A DNA stretch of 64,000 nucleotides, taken from Notamacropus eugenii (lineage: Eukaryota > Chordata > Mammalia > Diprotodontia > Macropodidae). The DNA lies in contig NC_092875.1 of assembly GCF_028372415.1 (NCBI RefSeq), positions 34,366,817-34,430,816 on the forward strand, written 5' to 3'. The first letter of the stretch is position 1. Each line of letters starts with the position of its first letter. A model generated the notes under the pieces. It was not told the origin of the DNA, searched no databases, and worked only from the letters and a program-made list of their open reading frames with translations. This document shows, piece after piece, positions 60,901 to 64,000 of the stretch. The translations under genes were made by a program, and so were the position numbers.

Positions 60901-61762
60901 AGATAGTTGAGGCCAGAGAAAGGAGAGTGTTGGGTTGGGGTGAGAGAAGGTGAGAATGAGCAAAGAGTACAGCACCAAGAGAAGAAAAAAATTAGCAGTG
61001 AGGTGCAAAAAATGGGGAGGGGGAGGGAAGAGGAGAGAAGAAGGGAGGTAGTCAGTAAGCACTGATGAAGCTCCTACTATCTGTCAGGCACTGAGCTCAG
61101 CACTGGAGGATAAAGAAAGGAGAGGAAGAAAAGGAAAGTGTGGAAAGGAGGCCCTGAGAGAGAGGGAAGGAGGTATCAGGAAAGAGGAAGATTGGAGGGG
61201 AGATAAAGAAAGAAAGGGGGCAAGAGGAGAGGCATAGAGGGGCAGGAAGAGGGGCCGGTGGAGGGGGGGCGGGGAAGAAGGGAGGCAGAGGAGGAGGGGC
61301 GGAGAAGAAGGGAGGCAGAGAAGGGGGTGTGCAGAGGGGGGAAAAAGAGACATGGAGTGCAGAGGGGGGTAAAGGGAGACGTGGGGTGAAGAGGGGGGGA
61401 AAGGAGACATGGGGTGCAGAGGGGGGGAAAGGGAGACGTGGGGTGAAGAGGGGGGGAAAGGAGACATGGGGTGCAGAGGGAGGAAAGGGAGACATGGAGT
61501 GCAGAGGGGGGAAAGGGAGACGTGGGGTGCAGAGGAGGAGGGAGGCGTGGGGTGCAGTCTGGCACCCCGGGCTCCCCCAGCCCGGTCCACCCCGGGGCCC
61601 TAGGAGGACTGGCGGGCCCCAGGCCAGCGGGGGCGGGGGGCGTCCCACCTTGTTGTAGAAGACCTCGGGGTTCTCGTTGGGAGTGGGCACGGTGGCCGGA
61701 GCGGCCAAGGACAGAAAGCGGTGGCCCAGACGGGGCCCGAGCAGGGCTGCGGCCCGAAGCAT
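34334..61762 (-). CDS. ALDH2: ALDH2, mitochondrial aldehyde dehydrogenase (complete, 13 coding exons)
   Basis: NAD+-dependent tetrameric matrix enzyme that oxidises acetaldehyde and lipid-peroxidation aldehydes to acids. Thirteen exons join in frame to 517 codons: 38, 35, 47, 26+, 37, 43, 38, 34+, 61, 55, 52+, 38 and 10, plus three split codons, equal to the human length. An Arg-rich amphipathic mitochondrial presequence ([15 protein letters not shown]) begins the protein. Key residues, precursor numbering with mature number in brackets: Asn186 (169), Lys209 (192) in the NAD site, FTGSTE 260-265, Glu285 (268) general base in LELGGK, nucleophile Cys319 (302) in QCCC, and Glu504 (487), the residue changed to Lys in the human inactive ALDH2*2 allele. 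All splice junctions are GT-AG. There are no frameshifts or stops, so the gene looks fully functional. Near-identity to human ALDH2, rather than ALDH1B1 (single coding exon) or ALDH1A, makes the assignment firm. Confidence 0.98.
35300..35535 (+). repeat. L1 3'-end fragment in intron 12
   Basis: Words 'gatgccccttaattggggaataatacg', 'catgg(c)aag', 'aatggaatattgctgcactgtaagaaa' and 'cagcagaaccaggagcac' align in order with 23530-23680. Antisense to ALDH2. Confidence 0.8.
36587..36747. mobile_element. Complete palindromic hAT-type MITE
   Basis: About 161 bp. The left end AGGGGTGGGGAACTTGG is matched exactly by the reverse complement of the right end, and the arms stay complementary inward for about 75 bp (ggccacatgtga…, …ccctttga), so nearly the whole element is one inverted repeat. 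Related half-copies lie at 29065-29150 and 46846-46892. No clear target duplication remains. Confidence 0.75.
37757..37987 (+). mobile_element. hAT-type non-autonomous DNA element
   Basis: Ends 'aggttctgaacttggggtctatgaac' and 'aaaaaagttaagaagccctga' are inverted relatives. The interior has 'gtggtttccttggtcat', 'tattttattctatgcatttaaaaa' and 'gggctccatagacttccccagactgg'. The same arrangement appears at 49340-49580 and 53675-53860. Confidence 0.65.
37992..38134 (+). repeat. Marsupial tRNA-derived SINE, short form
   Basis: Head 'gaggcagccagtcggtgcagtggatagagcacc', box-B-like 'gagttcaaatctgg', ending in an A run at 38124-38134. Inserted directly beside the hAT element. Antisense to ALDH2. Confidence 0.85.
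38311..38425 (-). CDS. ALDH2: ALDH2 exon 12 (codons 469-507)
   Basis: Acceptor TGTAG|GATAAAC and donor ACT|GTGAGT. Reads [17 protein letters not shown] to LQAYTEVKT. Contains Glu504, the tetramer-stabilising residue altered in human ALDH2*2; here it is the active Glu. Confidence 0.97.
38887..39044 (-). CDS. ALDH2: ALDH2 exon 11 (codons 417-468 plus 2 nt)
   Basis: Acceptor CCCAG|ATC and donor TG|GTAAGG. Reads [17 protein letters not shown] to SQALQAGTV, with Trp469 split by the intron. Phe418 of FGPV belongs to the cofactor/active-site region. Confidence 0.97.
39297..39461 (-). CDS. ALDH2: ALDH2 exon 10 (codons 362-416)
   Basis: Acceptor CGCAG|GTG and donor GAG|GTGAGC. Reads [18 protein letters not shown] to MTIAVEE, 55 codons. 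Confidence 0.97.
39783..39995. repeat. CA/CATG/CATA microsatellites in intron 9
   Basis: Two runs, 39783-39841 (catg then CA) and 39908-39995 (CA, then cata, then CA), separated by the partial exon-9 copy. On the ALDH2 sense strand they are UG repeats; the nearer one starts about 21 nt after the exon 9 donor. Confidence 0.95.
39842..39906 (-). pseudogene. Partial tandem copy of ALDH2 exon 9 end plus its 5' splice site
   Basis: About 65 bp that match 39996-40062 at roughly 80% identity, offset by 155 bp. The copied part includes ~43 bp of coding sequence, the donor CAG|GTGGGAAGG (at 39862/39861) and ~20 bp of intron. In the coding frame the copy has CAG changed to TAG, so it cannot encode the same peptide. 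It has no acceptor of its own. Confidence 0.85.
40017..40201 (-). CDS. ALDH2: ALDH2 exon 9 (codons 300-361, catalytic cysteine)
   Basis: Acceptor TGCAG|TGGATT and donor CAG|GTGGGA. Completes Met300, then [24 protein letters not shown] and onward to DSRTEQGPQ. The middle Cys (319) is the nucleophile. Its last ~45 bp and donor are partly duplicated in intron 9. Confidence 0.97.
40290..40498 (-). repeat. RTE-tailed SINE in ALDH2 intron 8
   Basis: Antisense to the plus strand, hence sense to ALDH2: 'catgaccctctgtgaccccatctggggttttctt', 'gacttgcccagggtcacacagctagg'. Somewhat shortened at its tRNA end. Confidence 0.8.
40515..40735 (+). repeat. THER1-like SINE in ALDH2 intron 8
   Basis: 'catggtgtggcccagtgggtagagagctggccttggagtcaggg' head, with a distinctive tail 'gtggagggagtttcctcacctgggagttccctatacc', a tail that recurs in part at 21803-21850. 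Confidence 0.65.
40805..40907 (-). CDS. ALDH2: ALDH2 exon 8 (codons 266-299 plus 1 nt)
   Basis: Acceptor TGCAG|GTT and donor GACA|GTAAGC. Reads [18 protein letters not shown], then [16 protein letters not shown]. Glu285 of LELGG is the general base. Residues VGSL replace the human IGRV just after the GSTE turn. Confidence 0.97.
40908..42177 (-). other. ALDH2: ALDH2 intron 7
   Basis: 1.27 kb. Contains a sense MIR tail (41030-41075), an antisense THER1/MIR element (41230-41470: 'ctgtgctaagccctttacaaatatcgtctc', 'ttacagatgagtaaagtgagg') and an L2-like tail (41935-41985). 41470-41900 is unclassified. Confidence 0.85.
42178..42291 (-). CDS. ALDH2: ALDH2 exon 7 (codons 228-265)
   Basis: Acceptor CGCAG|GCC and donor GAG|GTAAGG. 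Reads [17 protein letters not shown] to VAFTGSTE, including the GSTE turn that contacts the NAD pyrophosphate. Confidence 0.97.
42292..42995 (-). other. ALDH2: ALDH2 intron 6
   Basis: 704 bp. L2-like pieces: sense tail at 42570-42625 and antisense end at 42735-42900 ('cacacatatattaagtgctccttgtatgccaggcactgtgc'). Otherwise plain. Confidence 0.85.
42996..43124 (-). CDS. ALDH2: ALDH2 exon 6 (codons 185-227)
   Basis: Acceptor TCTAG|TGG and donor GAG|GTGAGT. Reads [16 protein letters not shown] to ANLIKE. Carries catalytic Asn186 (oxyanion hole) and Lys209 of the NAD-binding fold. Confidence 0.97.
43137..43380 (-). repeat. RTE-tailed SINE in ALDH2 intron 5
   Basis: Near-complete antisense copy 12 bp from exon 6: 'gtccagtcatttcagttgtgtctaac', 'tttggggttttcttggcagagatac', 'ctatccacagtgccacctagc'. 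It sits just upstream of the exon 6 acceptor on the sense strand, within the likely branch-point region. Confidence 0.85.
43381..44280 (-). other. ALDH2: ALDH2 intron 5, middle part
   Basis: L2-like tail at 43390-43505 ('gaggacagggcctgc…gtgcctgggatacaataagta'). 43510-44280 shows no feature I recognise; the 134-residue open frame at 43553-43957 has no domain resemblance. Confidence 0.6.
44281..44763. repeat. 480-bp polypurine tract (GGGAGA/GAGA)
   Basis: The plus strand is almost wholly A+G for about 480 bp, with perfect GGGAGA runs (44593-44634) and GAGA/GGAGG segments. Three long minus-strand Ser/Leu/Pro frames and a plus-strand Arg/Glu frame are its by-products. On the ALDH2 transcript it is a long polypyrimidine stretch within intron 5. 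Confidence 0.95.
44765..45580 (-). other. ALDH2: ALDH2 intron 5, part near exon 5
   Basis: Unclassified sequence with a degenerate antisense MIR fragment around 44900-45120. G-rich run at 45536-45560 close to the exon 5 donor. Confidence 0.6.
45581..45692 (-). CDS. ALDH2: ALDH2 exon 5 (codons 147-184)
   Basis: Acceptor TTCAG|GTATTAC and donor CCA|GTAAGT. Completes Arg147, then [18 protein letters not shown] to GVCAQIIP. Human has Gly where this has Ala in VCGQ. Confidence 0.97.
46345..46490. repeat. GAGA purine tract followed by CA/TG repeats
   Basis: AGAGAAAGAAAAAGAGAAGGGAG-like run to 46428, then (CA)n, then tatatatttgtgtgtg. Confidence 0.85.
46846..46892 (+). mobile_element. Half of the palindromic hAT-type MITE
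   Basis: 'cagggatggggaacctgcagccttgaggccacatgt' corresponds to the left arm of the element at 36587. The right arm is missing. Confidence 0.65.
47025..47345 (+). repeat. L1 3'-end fragment in intron 4
   Basis: 'tttggaagacctgtatgagctgatgaagag' and 'gaccaggaaaacactatataatg' match 23630-23700 in order. Antisense to ALDH2. Confidence 0.7.
47792..47871 (-). CDS. ALDH2: ALDH2 exon 4 (codons 121-146 plus 2 nt)
   Basis: Acceptor CTCAG|ACGCTG; reads [15 protein letters not shown] to VLKCL plus CG of Arg147. The donor CG|GTAGGT is preferred over a second GT four bases on because it keeps the frame with exon 5. Confidence 0.97.
48044..48184 (-). CDS. ALDH2: ALDH2 exon 3 (codons 74-120)
   Basis: Acceptor CCCAG|GCTGAC and donor GCC|GTATGT. 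Reads [17 protein letters not shown] to ERDRAYLA, 47 codons. It is separated from exon 4 by an intron of only 172 bp. Confidence 0.97.
48185..48875 (-). other. ALDH2: ALDH2 intron 2
   Basis: 691 bp, no clear repeat. A C-run at 48669-48677 and a sequence 'tcccctctgcccctgcaggg' at 48775. Nothing else noted. Confidence 0.85.
48876..48980 (-). CDS. ALDH2: ALDH2 exon 2 (codons 39-73)
   Basis: Acceptor GGCAG|ATT and donor AAG|GTACAG. Reads [16 protein letters not shown] to [10 protein letters not shown], 35 codons, phase 0 at both ends. Confidence 0.97.
48981..50100 (-). other. ALDH2: ALDH2 intron 1, distal part
   Basis: Antisense L2-like end (49015-49065), hAT element (49340-49580), antisense THER1/MIR fragment (49690-49870) and the start of another around 49930-50000. 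Confidence 0.7.
49340..49580 (+). mobile_element. hAT-type non-autonomous DNA element (second copy)
   Basis: Shares 'tttcaatataactggtttcctttc', 'gcatttttaatgcctttaataac' and 'gaaagggtccataggtttcaccagactgccagg' with the copies at 37757 and 53675. It ends 'agagtctaagaatctctga'. Confidence 0.65.
50100..50945. repeat. Antisense THER1 then long sense L2-like 3' end
   Basis: 50105-50345: 'cacttattaagtgcctactgtgtactgggcgc', 'ccattttacaactgaggcaac', 'actctatccactgcactgcccagctg'. 50370-50935: L2-like sense body ('cctctgtctggcttttaaagtcctcc', 'tgacacaggtctcctctcctg') and tail ('ttgagggcagcacctgg', 'aataaatgctgcctgattga'). Confidence 0.7.
51317..51334 (+). repeat. (G)18 homopolymer
   Basis: Eighteen consecutive G within ALDH2 intron 1 (C-run on the sense strand). 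Length may be unreliable in the assembly. Confidence 0.9.
51640..51885 (-). repeat. RTE-tailed SINE in ALDH2 intron 1
   Basis: 'gttgttgagttgttttttccag', 'tgaccccaactgggctttccttggcagagatc', 'gacttgcccagggtcacacac' and 'ggaagatgagtcttg'. Confidence 0.8.
52315..52560 (+). repeat. MIR-type SINE in ALDH2 intron 1
   Basis: Complete core: 'gtgtgaccctgggcaggtcac', 'cctcagcttcctcacctgc', 'gttgtaaagaggaggtaacacg' and 'aactttaaagtgctacgtagaagctatcattatc'. Confidence 0.8.
52561..53670 (-). other. ALDH2: ALDH2 intron 1, unclassified stretch
   Basis: 1.1 kb without a clear repeat except a short antisense MIR core near 52650-52700. No feature recognised. Confidence 0.45.
53675..53862 (+). mobile_element. 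hAT-type non-autonomous DNA element (third copy)
   Basis: 'cctcttaacatggggtttgg', 'tgatttcctttgtaatactgtg' and 'catccacaggtttcaccagacactgcccaaggagtccatgggg…ttaagaatcccc'. Left terminus decayed. Confidence 0.65.
53865..55810 (-). other. ALDH2: ALDH2 intron 1, mostly unclassified
   Basis: Antisense L2-like end at 54530-54790 ('agcatttataaaagcacctactccgtgccaggcattgtgctaag'). An antisense MIR core lies near 55560-55620. Short open frames (up to 145 residues at 54426) derive from the L2-like piece or have no resemblance to known proteins. Confidence 0.5.
55815..56150 (+). repeat. tRNA-derived SINE followed by MIR tail
   Basis: SINE at 55818-55950 ('acagcgaggtggctccac', 'aggaggagctgagtttaaatc', 'gtgaccctgaacaagtcactt', A-rich end). 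MIR at 55985-56145 ('cctcagtttcctcatctgtaaaatggggataaaaacagc', 'gcttaataaatgcttact'). Confidence 0.75.
56540..56770. other. Non-repetitive block in ALDH2 intron 1, possible conserved element
   Basis: No repeat family recognised. Rich in AT-core transcription factor words: 'gcaaattagccctg', 'gtgattaaaatcaaagtagttaaaac' and 'tttcatttgacaggtg' (TALE-type TGACAG). It stands out from the decayed repeats on either side, but conservation was not measured. Confidence 0.3.
56771..61320 (-). other. ALDH2: ALDH2 intron 1, proximal part
   Basis: Antisense MIR at 56765-56920, L2-like sense pieces at 57130-57480 and 57725-57810, AT-rich 57870-58080, L2-like tail 58790-58860, sense MIR 59590-59775 and again 59785-59905, antisense L2-like end 60105-60380, then purine-rich sequence 60840-61320 leading to the minisatellite. 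No alternative exon of ALDH2 is evident. Confidence 0.6.
61331..61556. repeat. G-rich 28-29-bp minisatellite next to ALDH2 exon 1
   Basis: Eight units such as cagagggggg-aaagg-gagacgtggggtg; alternate units start cag or aag and differ in gacatgg versus gacgtgg. Each unit has G runs of 6-8 and a GGGG, on the strand opposite to ALDH2 sense. It begins 93 bp after the exon 1 donor, inside the CpG-rich region. Confidence 0.95.
61649..61762 (-). CDS. ALDH2: ALDH2 exon 1 (codons 1-38, presequence)
   Basis: Starts [10 protein letters not shown] and ends PEVFYNK, with donor AAG|GTGGGA. It encodes the cleavable mitochondrial targeting peptide and the first residues of the mature enzyme. This ATG is chosen because it matches the conserved ALDH2 start. 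The frame stays open upstream to 61933 but offers only a TTG there, no ATG. Confidence 0.96.
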
Positions 61763-61929
61763 GCTGCGTCCGCGGCTGGAGGCCGGAGGCCGGGAAGGAG
61801 CAGCGGCCAAGCGCCCGTCCTTCTGCTCAAGCTTGAGACCTGCAACTGACTCCTGGTAGCCGTCACTCAGCAGCGGGCACGGAAAGAGGCGGAGCCCGCT
61901 CCGCCGGCACCGCCCACCTTCACTCCTGA

Positions 61930-61934
61930 CCAAT
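61930..61934 (+). promoter_or_regulatory. ALDH2: CCAAT box (NF-Y type) of ALDH2
   Basis: gacCCAATggg reads CCAAT on the plus strand, so it is inverted (ATTGG) with respect to ALDH2. It lies about 170 bp upstream of the ATG. The human ALDH2 promoter depends on a CCAAT site bound by NF-Y, which supports the call. Confidence 0.65.
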
Positions 61935-61954
61935 GGGAGGAGGGAGCGACATGT

Positions 61955-61965
61955 GGGGCGGGGCC
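61955..61965. promoter_or_regulatory. ALDH2: GC box (Sp1 type) of ALDH2
   Basis: GGGGCGGGGCC, a full Sp1 consensus, 20 bp upstream of the CCAAT box in the ALDH2 direction. Confidence 0.6.
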
Positions 61966-62044
61966 GAGGAGAGCGCTCGGGGCCGGTGGTGCTGAGACCT
62001 GGGTATCAATCAGCGTCCCCCCACCCCCCACCCCCGACTTGCAA

Positions 62045-62487
62045 ACATACCTTAACCAAACAGGAAGAGAAAATTAATGGACCGAATATGCATTTAAAAA
62101 TATTAGAAAACCAGCAAATAAACCTAAAATAACAAATGAGGAGGCATTAGAAATTAGAGGGGAAATCGATAAATTAGAAACAAAAAAACCCCATAGAAAT
62201 GAGAGGTGGGTTCATTAAAAAGACCAATAAAATTGATCCACCATTAACTAATGTGACTAAAAAGAAAAGAACAGAAAAATCAATAAAAATGGCAAATGAG
62301 AATGTGAAGTCCCAGCAAAGACAGGAGAAAAAAAAGAATGAGAATATGTTTTGCTCAGTTACAGCTAACAAAACTGAGAACACAAAAAAAATGGAATATC
62401 TTCCAAAACATAAAATGCTAAAATTAGCAGAAGACTAGTCAGAGACCTTAAATAACCCAATCTCATAAATGGAAATAGATCTAGCTG
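62045..62487 (+). repeat. L1 ORF2 fragment (endonuclease-RT linker region), broken
   Basis: Reads like L1 ORF2: 'ctaaaataacaaatgaggaggcattagaaattag', 'gaaacaaaaaaaccccatag', 'agaccaataaaattgatccaccattaactaatg' and 'ataacccaatctcataaatggaaatagatctagc'. Frameshifted and stopped. It ends at 62487 where foreign sequence begins. Confidence 0.75.
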
Positions 62488-63525
62488 TAAGGAAAAAAAA
62501 ATCCTGGCCATTGTGGATTCTATGAACCCCTCGCCAAGCCATTTTGAACCCCATCATCTGAGAAAAGCCTAAAACCTGGATTGGCCAATCAGGGAGAGAC
62601 TTGGTGGCCCACTCTGAGCTTAATCTACCACAGTCCTTTGTATGCTCTGGCGTAACAGACATGCTTTGCTTTTGCTTGTTGAGTGAATTCCAAATGCCCC
62701 TTCCTGTGTCAGCAACTACAAAGCCAGACGAAACTGACCAGGGGCAGTCTTCTGTTTATGACTGTTCATGAGAGGGCGCCTTTAATTGGACAGTAACTTG
62801 AATAATGCTAGGTGGTACAGTGGATAGAGCACCAGTGCAGGAGTCAGGAGGACCTGAGCTCAAATCTCATCTCAGACACTTGACACTCACTAGCTATGTG
62901 ACCTTGGGCAAGTCACTTAACCCCAATTGCCTTATCCTGGGTCATCTCCAGTCATCCTGATGGATATCTGGTCACTGGATTCAGATGGCTCTGGAGGAGA
63001 AGTGAGGCTGGTGACCTGCACAGTCCTCCCTCACTCAAAACAAAGTCAAGTGCAAGTCATGTCATCATTTCTCTGATGGCACGGTCTTCTTCGGCAACGA
63101 AGGATAAACACACATCTTGAATAATGGGACTTTTTCTTATCTTGGTATTTTATGGACATATGTATGCTATATATAGTCACGTTAATGACAGAAAAAACAT
63201 AGACATCCTGGATCTGTAATTTCAATTGACATCTTGATATTCTCTTATTGCATTTACAATCTATCCAGTTAAGAAATTCCTTTCTCATCTTATGGTTAAC
63301 ACCTATGGAGACTATAATTTTGGCTGACACAGGCATCCTGAGCAAAGAAGGGAGAGAGGAGTGAGAGGGTATTGCTCTGAAGATATAAGGTCCCCTTTGT
63401 CTACCTGTTCTTGGGCTCATTTTTTACAATGAACTCCCACGCATATATTTATATGCATGCTCTGCCAGCTCTGAGAGAAATAAACATATACATGAAGCCT
63501 AATTTTGTTTCTCCTTCTTAGAATG
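62488..63525. other. Unidentified block interrupting the L1, with a young SINE inside
   Basis: Starts TGTAAGGAAAAA and is not L1. Late in the block are a TATA-like word (63440-63453) and AATAAA (63479-63484), which would suit an LTR remnant, but no matching ends or target duplication were found. A strand of L1 that should lie between 62487 and 63530 is missing, so insertion was accompanied or followed by deletion. Confidence 0.35.
62808..63115 (+). mobile_element. Long-form marsupial tRNA-SINE with perfect 11-bp target duplication
   Basis: Flanked by CTTGAATAATG at 62797-62807 and again at 63116-63126. Same long form as 22136-22452: 'gtcatctccagtcatcctgatgg', 'ggtcttcttcggcaacgaagg'. Lacks about five bases of the head. 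The intact duplication marks a fairly recent insertion. Confidence 0.92.
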
Positions 63526-64000
63526 AACTCAGTGCTTCACAGGTTATTCTCAAAAATTGAGAATCATTTTTATGAGACAAATATATTCCAGATACCTAAA
63601 GTAGAGAAAGATAAAACAAAAGAAACCTACAGGACAATATCATTAATTAACAGACTTGAAAAATTTGAACAAAATCCTATCAAACAGACTACAGAAATTT
63701 ATCCAAGAAATCATTCATTATGATCAAGTGAGATTTATGCCAGGGATGTACAAATGGTTCAACATTAGGAAAATAATATGATTAATCATTAAAAATGATT
63801 AATCACATTTTTTATACTAAAACAAACAAACCCCTACAAGGTATAGGCTTAAAAGGGAACTTTTCAAGCTATCAAGAAAGCATCTATCTAAAACCCAAAG
63901 CAAGTATTATATAAAATGGAAATTCACTAGAATTCTTTCCATAAATTCACGAGTAAAGCAAAGATACCCACTCTCCCCACTATTAATTACTCTGCTAGGA
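63526..64000 (+). repeat. L1 ORF2 fragment (reverse transcriptase region), runs off the window
   Basis: 'aaagataaaacaaaagaaacctacagg', 'acaatatcattaattaacag', 'gatcaagtgagatttatgccagggatg' and 'tggttcaacattagg' are hallmark RT-domain sequence, in frame only in pieces. Probably the same L1 insertion as 62045-62487. Confidence 0.8.

Larger units (their letters stand above)
61560..62005 (-). promoter_or_regulatory. ALDH2: ALDH2 CpG-island promoter and exon 1 leader
   Basis: CpG-dense block covering exon 1 and about 240 bp upstream of the ATG. No TATA box. It has a CCAAT box (61930-61934) and GC boxes (61955-61965; also 61889-61917). Human ALDH2 is likewise a TATA-less CpG promoter with a functional CCAAT element. 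Transcription probably starts between about 61790 and 61890. Confidence 0.85.

Noticed and set aside
61084..61590. Minus-strand Pro/Ser/His/Phe-rich frames near exon 1
   Set aside because: They are by-products of the G-rich minisatellite in the complementary strand.
61097..61933. 278-codon frame containing [10 protein letters not shown] with a longer N-terminus
   Set aside because: The upstream start is a TTG, and the frame after NK is intron 1. The conserved ALDH2 start is the ATG at 61762.

Overview
This is vertebrate nuclear DNA, almost certainly from a marsupial. It has sparse split genes with GT-AG introns and CpG-island promoters, and dense ancient mammalian repeats (MIR/THER1-type CORE-SINEs and L2-like LINEs). 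It also carries SINE types typical of marsupials: a tRNA-derived SINE, and a tRNA-headed SINE whose tail resembles an RTE LINE. Family names were assigned by recognition, without a database search, so repeat edges are approximate.

The main gene is a complete mitochondrial aldehyde dehydrogenase ALDH2 on the minus strand. Thirteen coding exons run from the ATG at 61762 down to the stop codon at 34334. Spliced at the GT/AG sites given here, they make a 517-codon frame, the length of the human protein as I know it, with matching exon phases. The catalytic Cys319, general-base Glu285, Asn186, Lys209 and the Glu504 of the active allele are all present. The promoter lies in a CpG island at 61560-62000 with a CCAAT box and GC boxes.

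At the left end a second CpG island (2210-3260) surrounds a 12-codon first exon on the minus strand, identified as MAPKAPK5 exon 1 (first codons, exon length, phase and synteny all fit). The rest of that gene continues to the left, outside the window, and 1-2388 is its first intron. The order ALDH2 then MAPKAPK5 on the same strand matches human 12q24.12. The two genes are co-oriented neighbours with separate promoters.

The roughly 31 kb between them (3.3-34 kb) is mostly repeats: L2-like fragments on both strands, MIR/THER1 SINEs, RTE-tailed SINEs, three L1 3'-end fragments in or near it, a 1.75 kb hAT-type DNA element, a CR1/L3-like fragment, and a 0.9 kb minisatellite that appears to have grown from the tail of a CORE-SINE. 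A few non-repetitive stretches are possible regulatory sequence. Right of ALDH2 (62.0-64.0 kb) there is a broken L1 ORF2 interrupted by an unidentified block carrying a young SINE with a perfect 11-bp target-site duplication.

The most interesting single observation is in ALDH2 intron 9: the last ~45 bp of exon 9 with its 5' splice site have been copied in tandem 155 bp downstream inside a CA/TG-rich tract. This leaves a decoy splice donor and a disabled partial exon. No novel multi-gene system is present.
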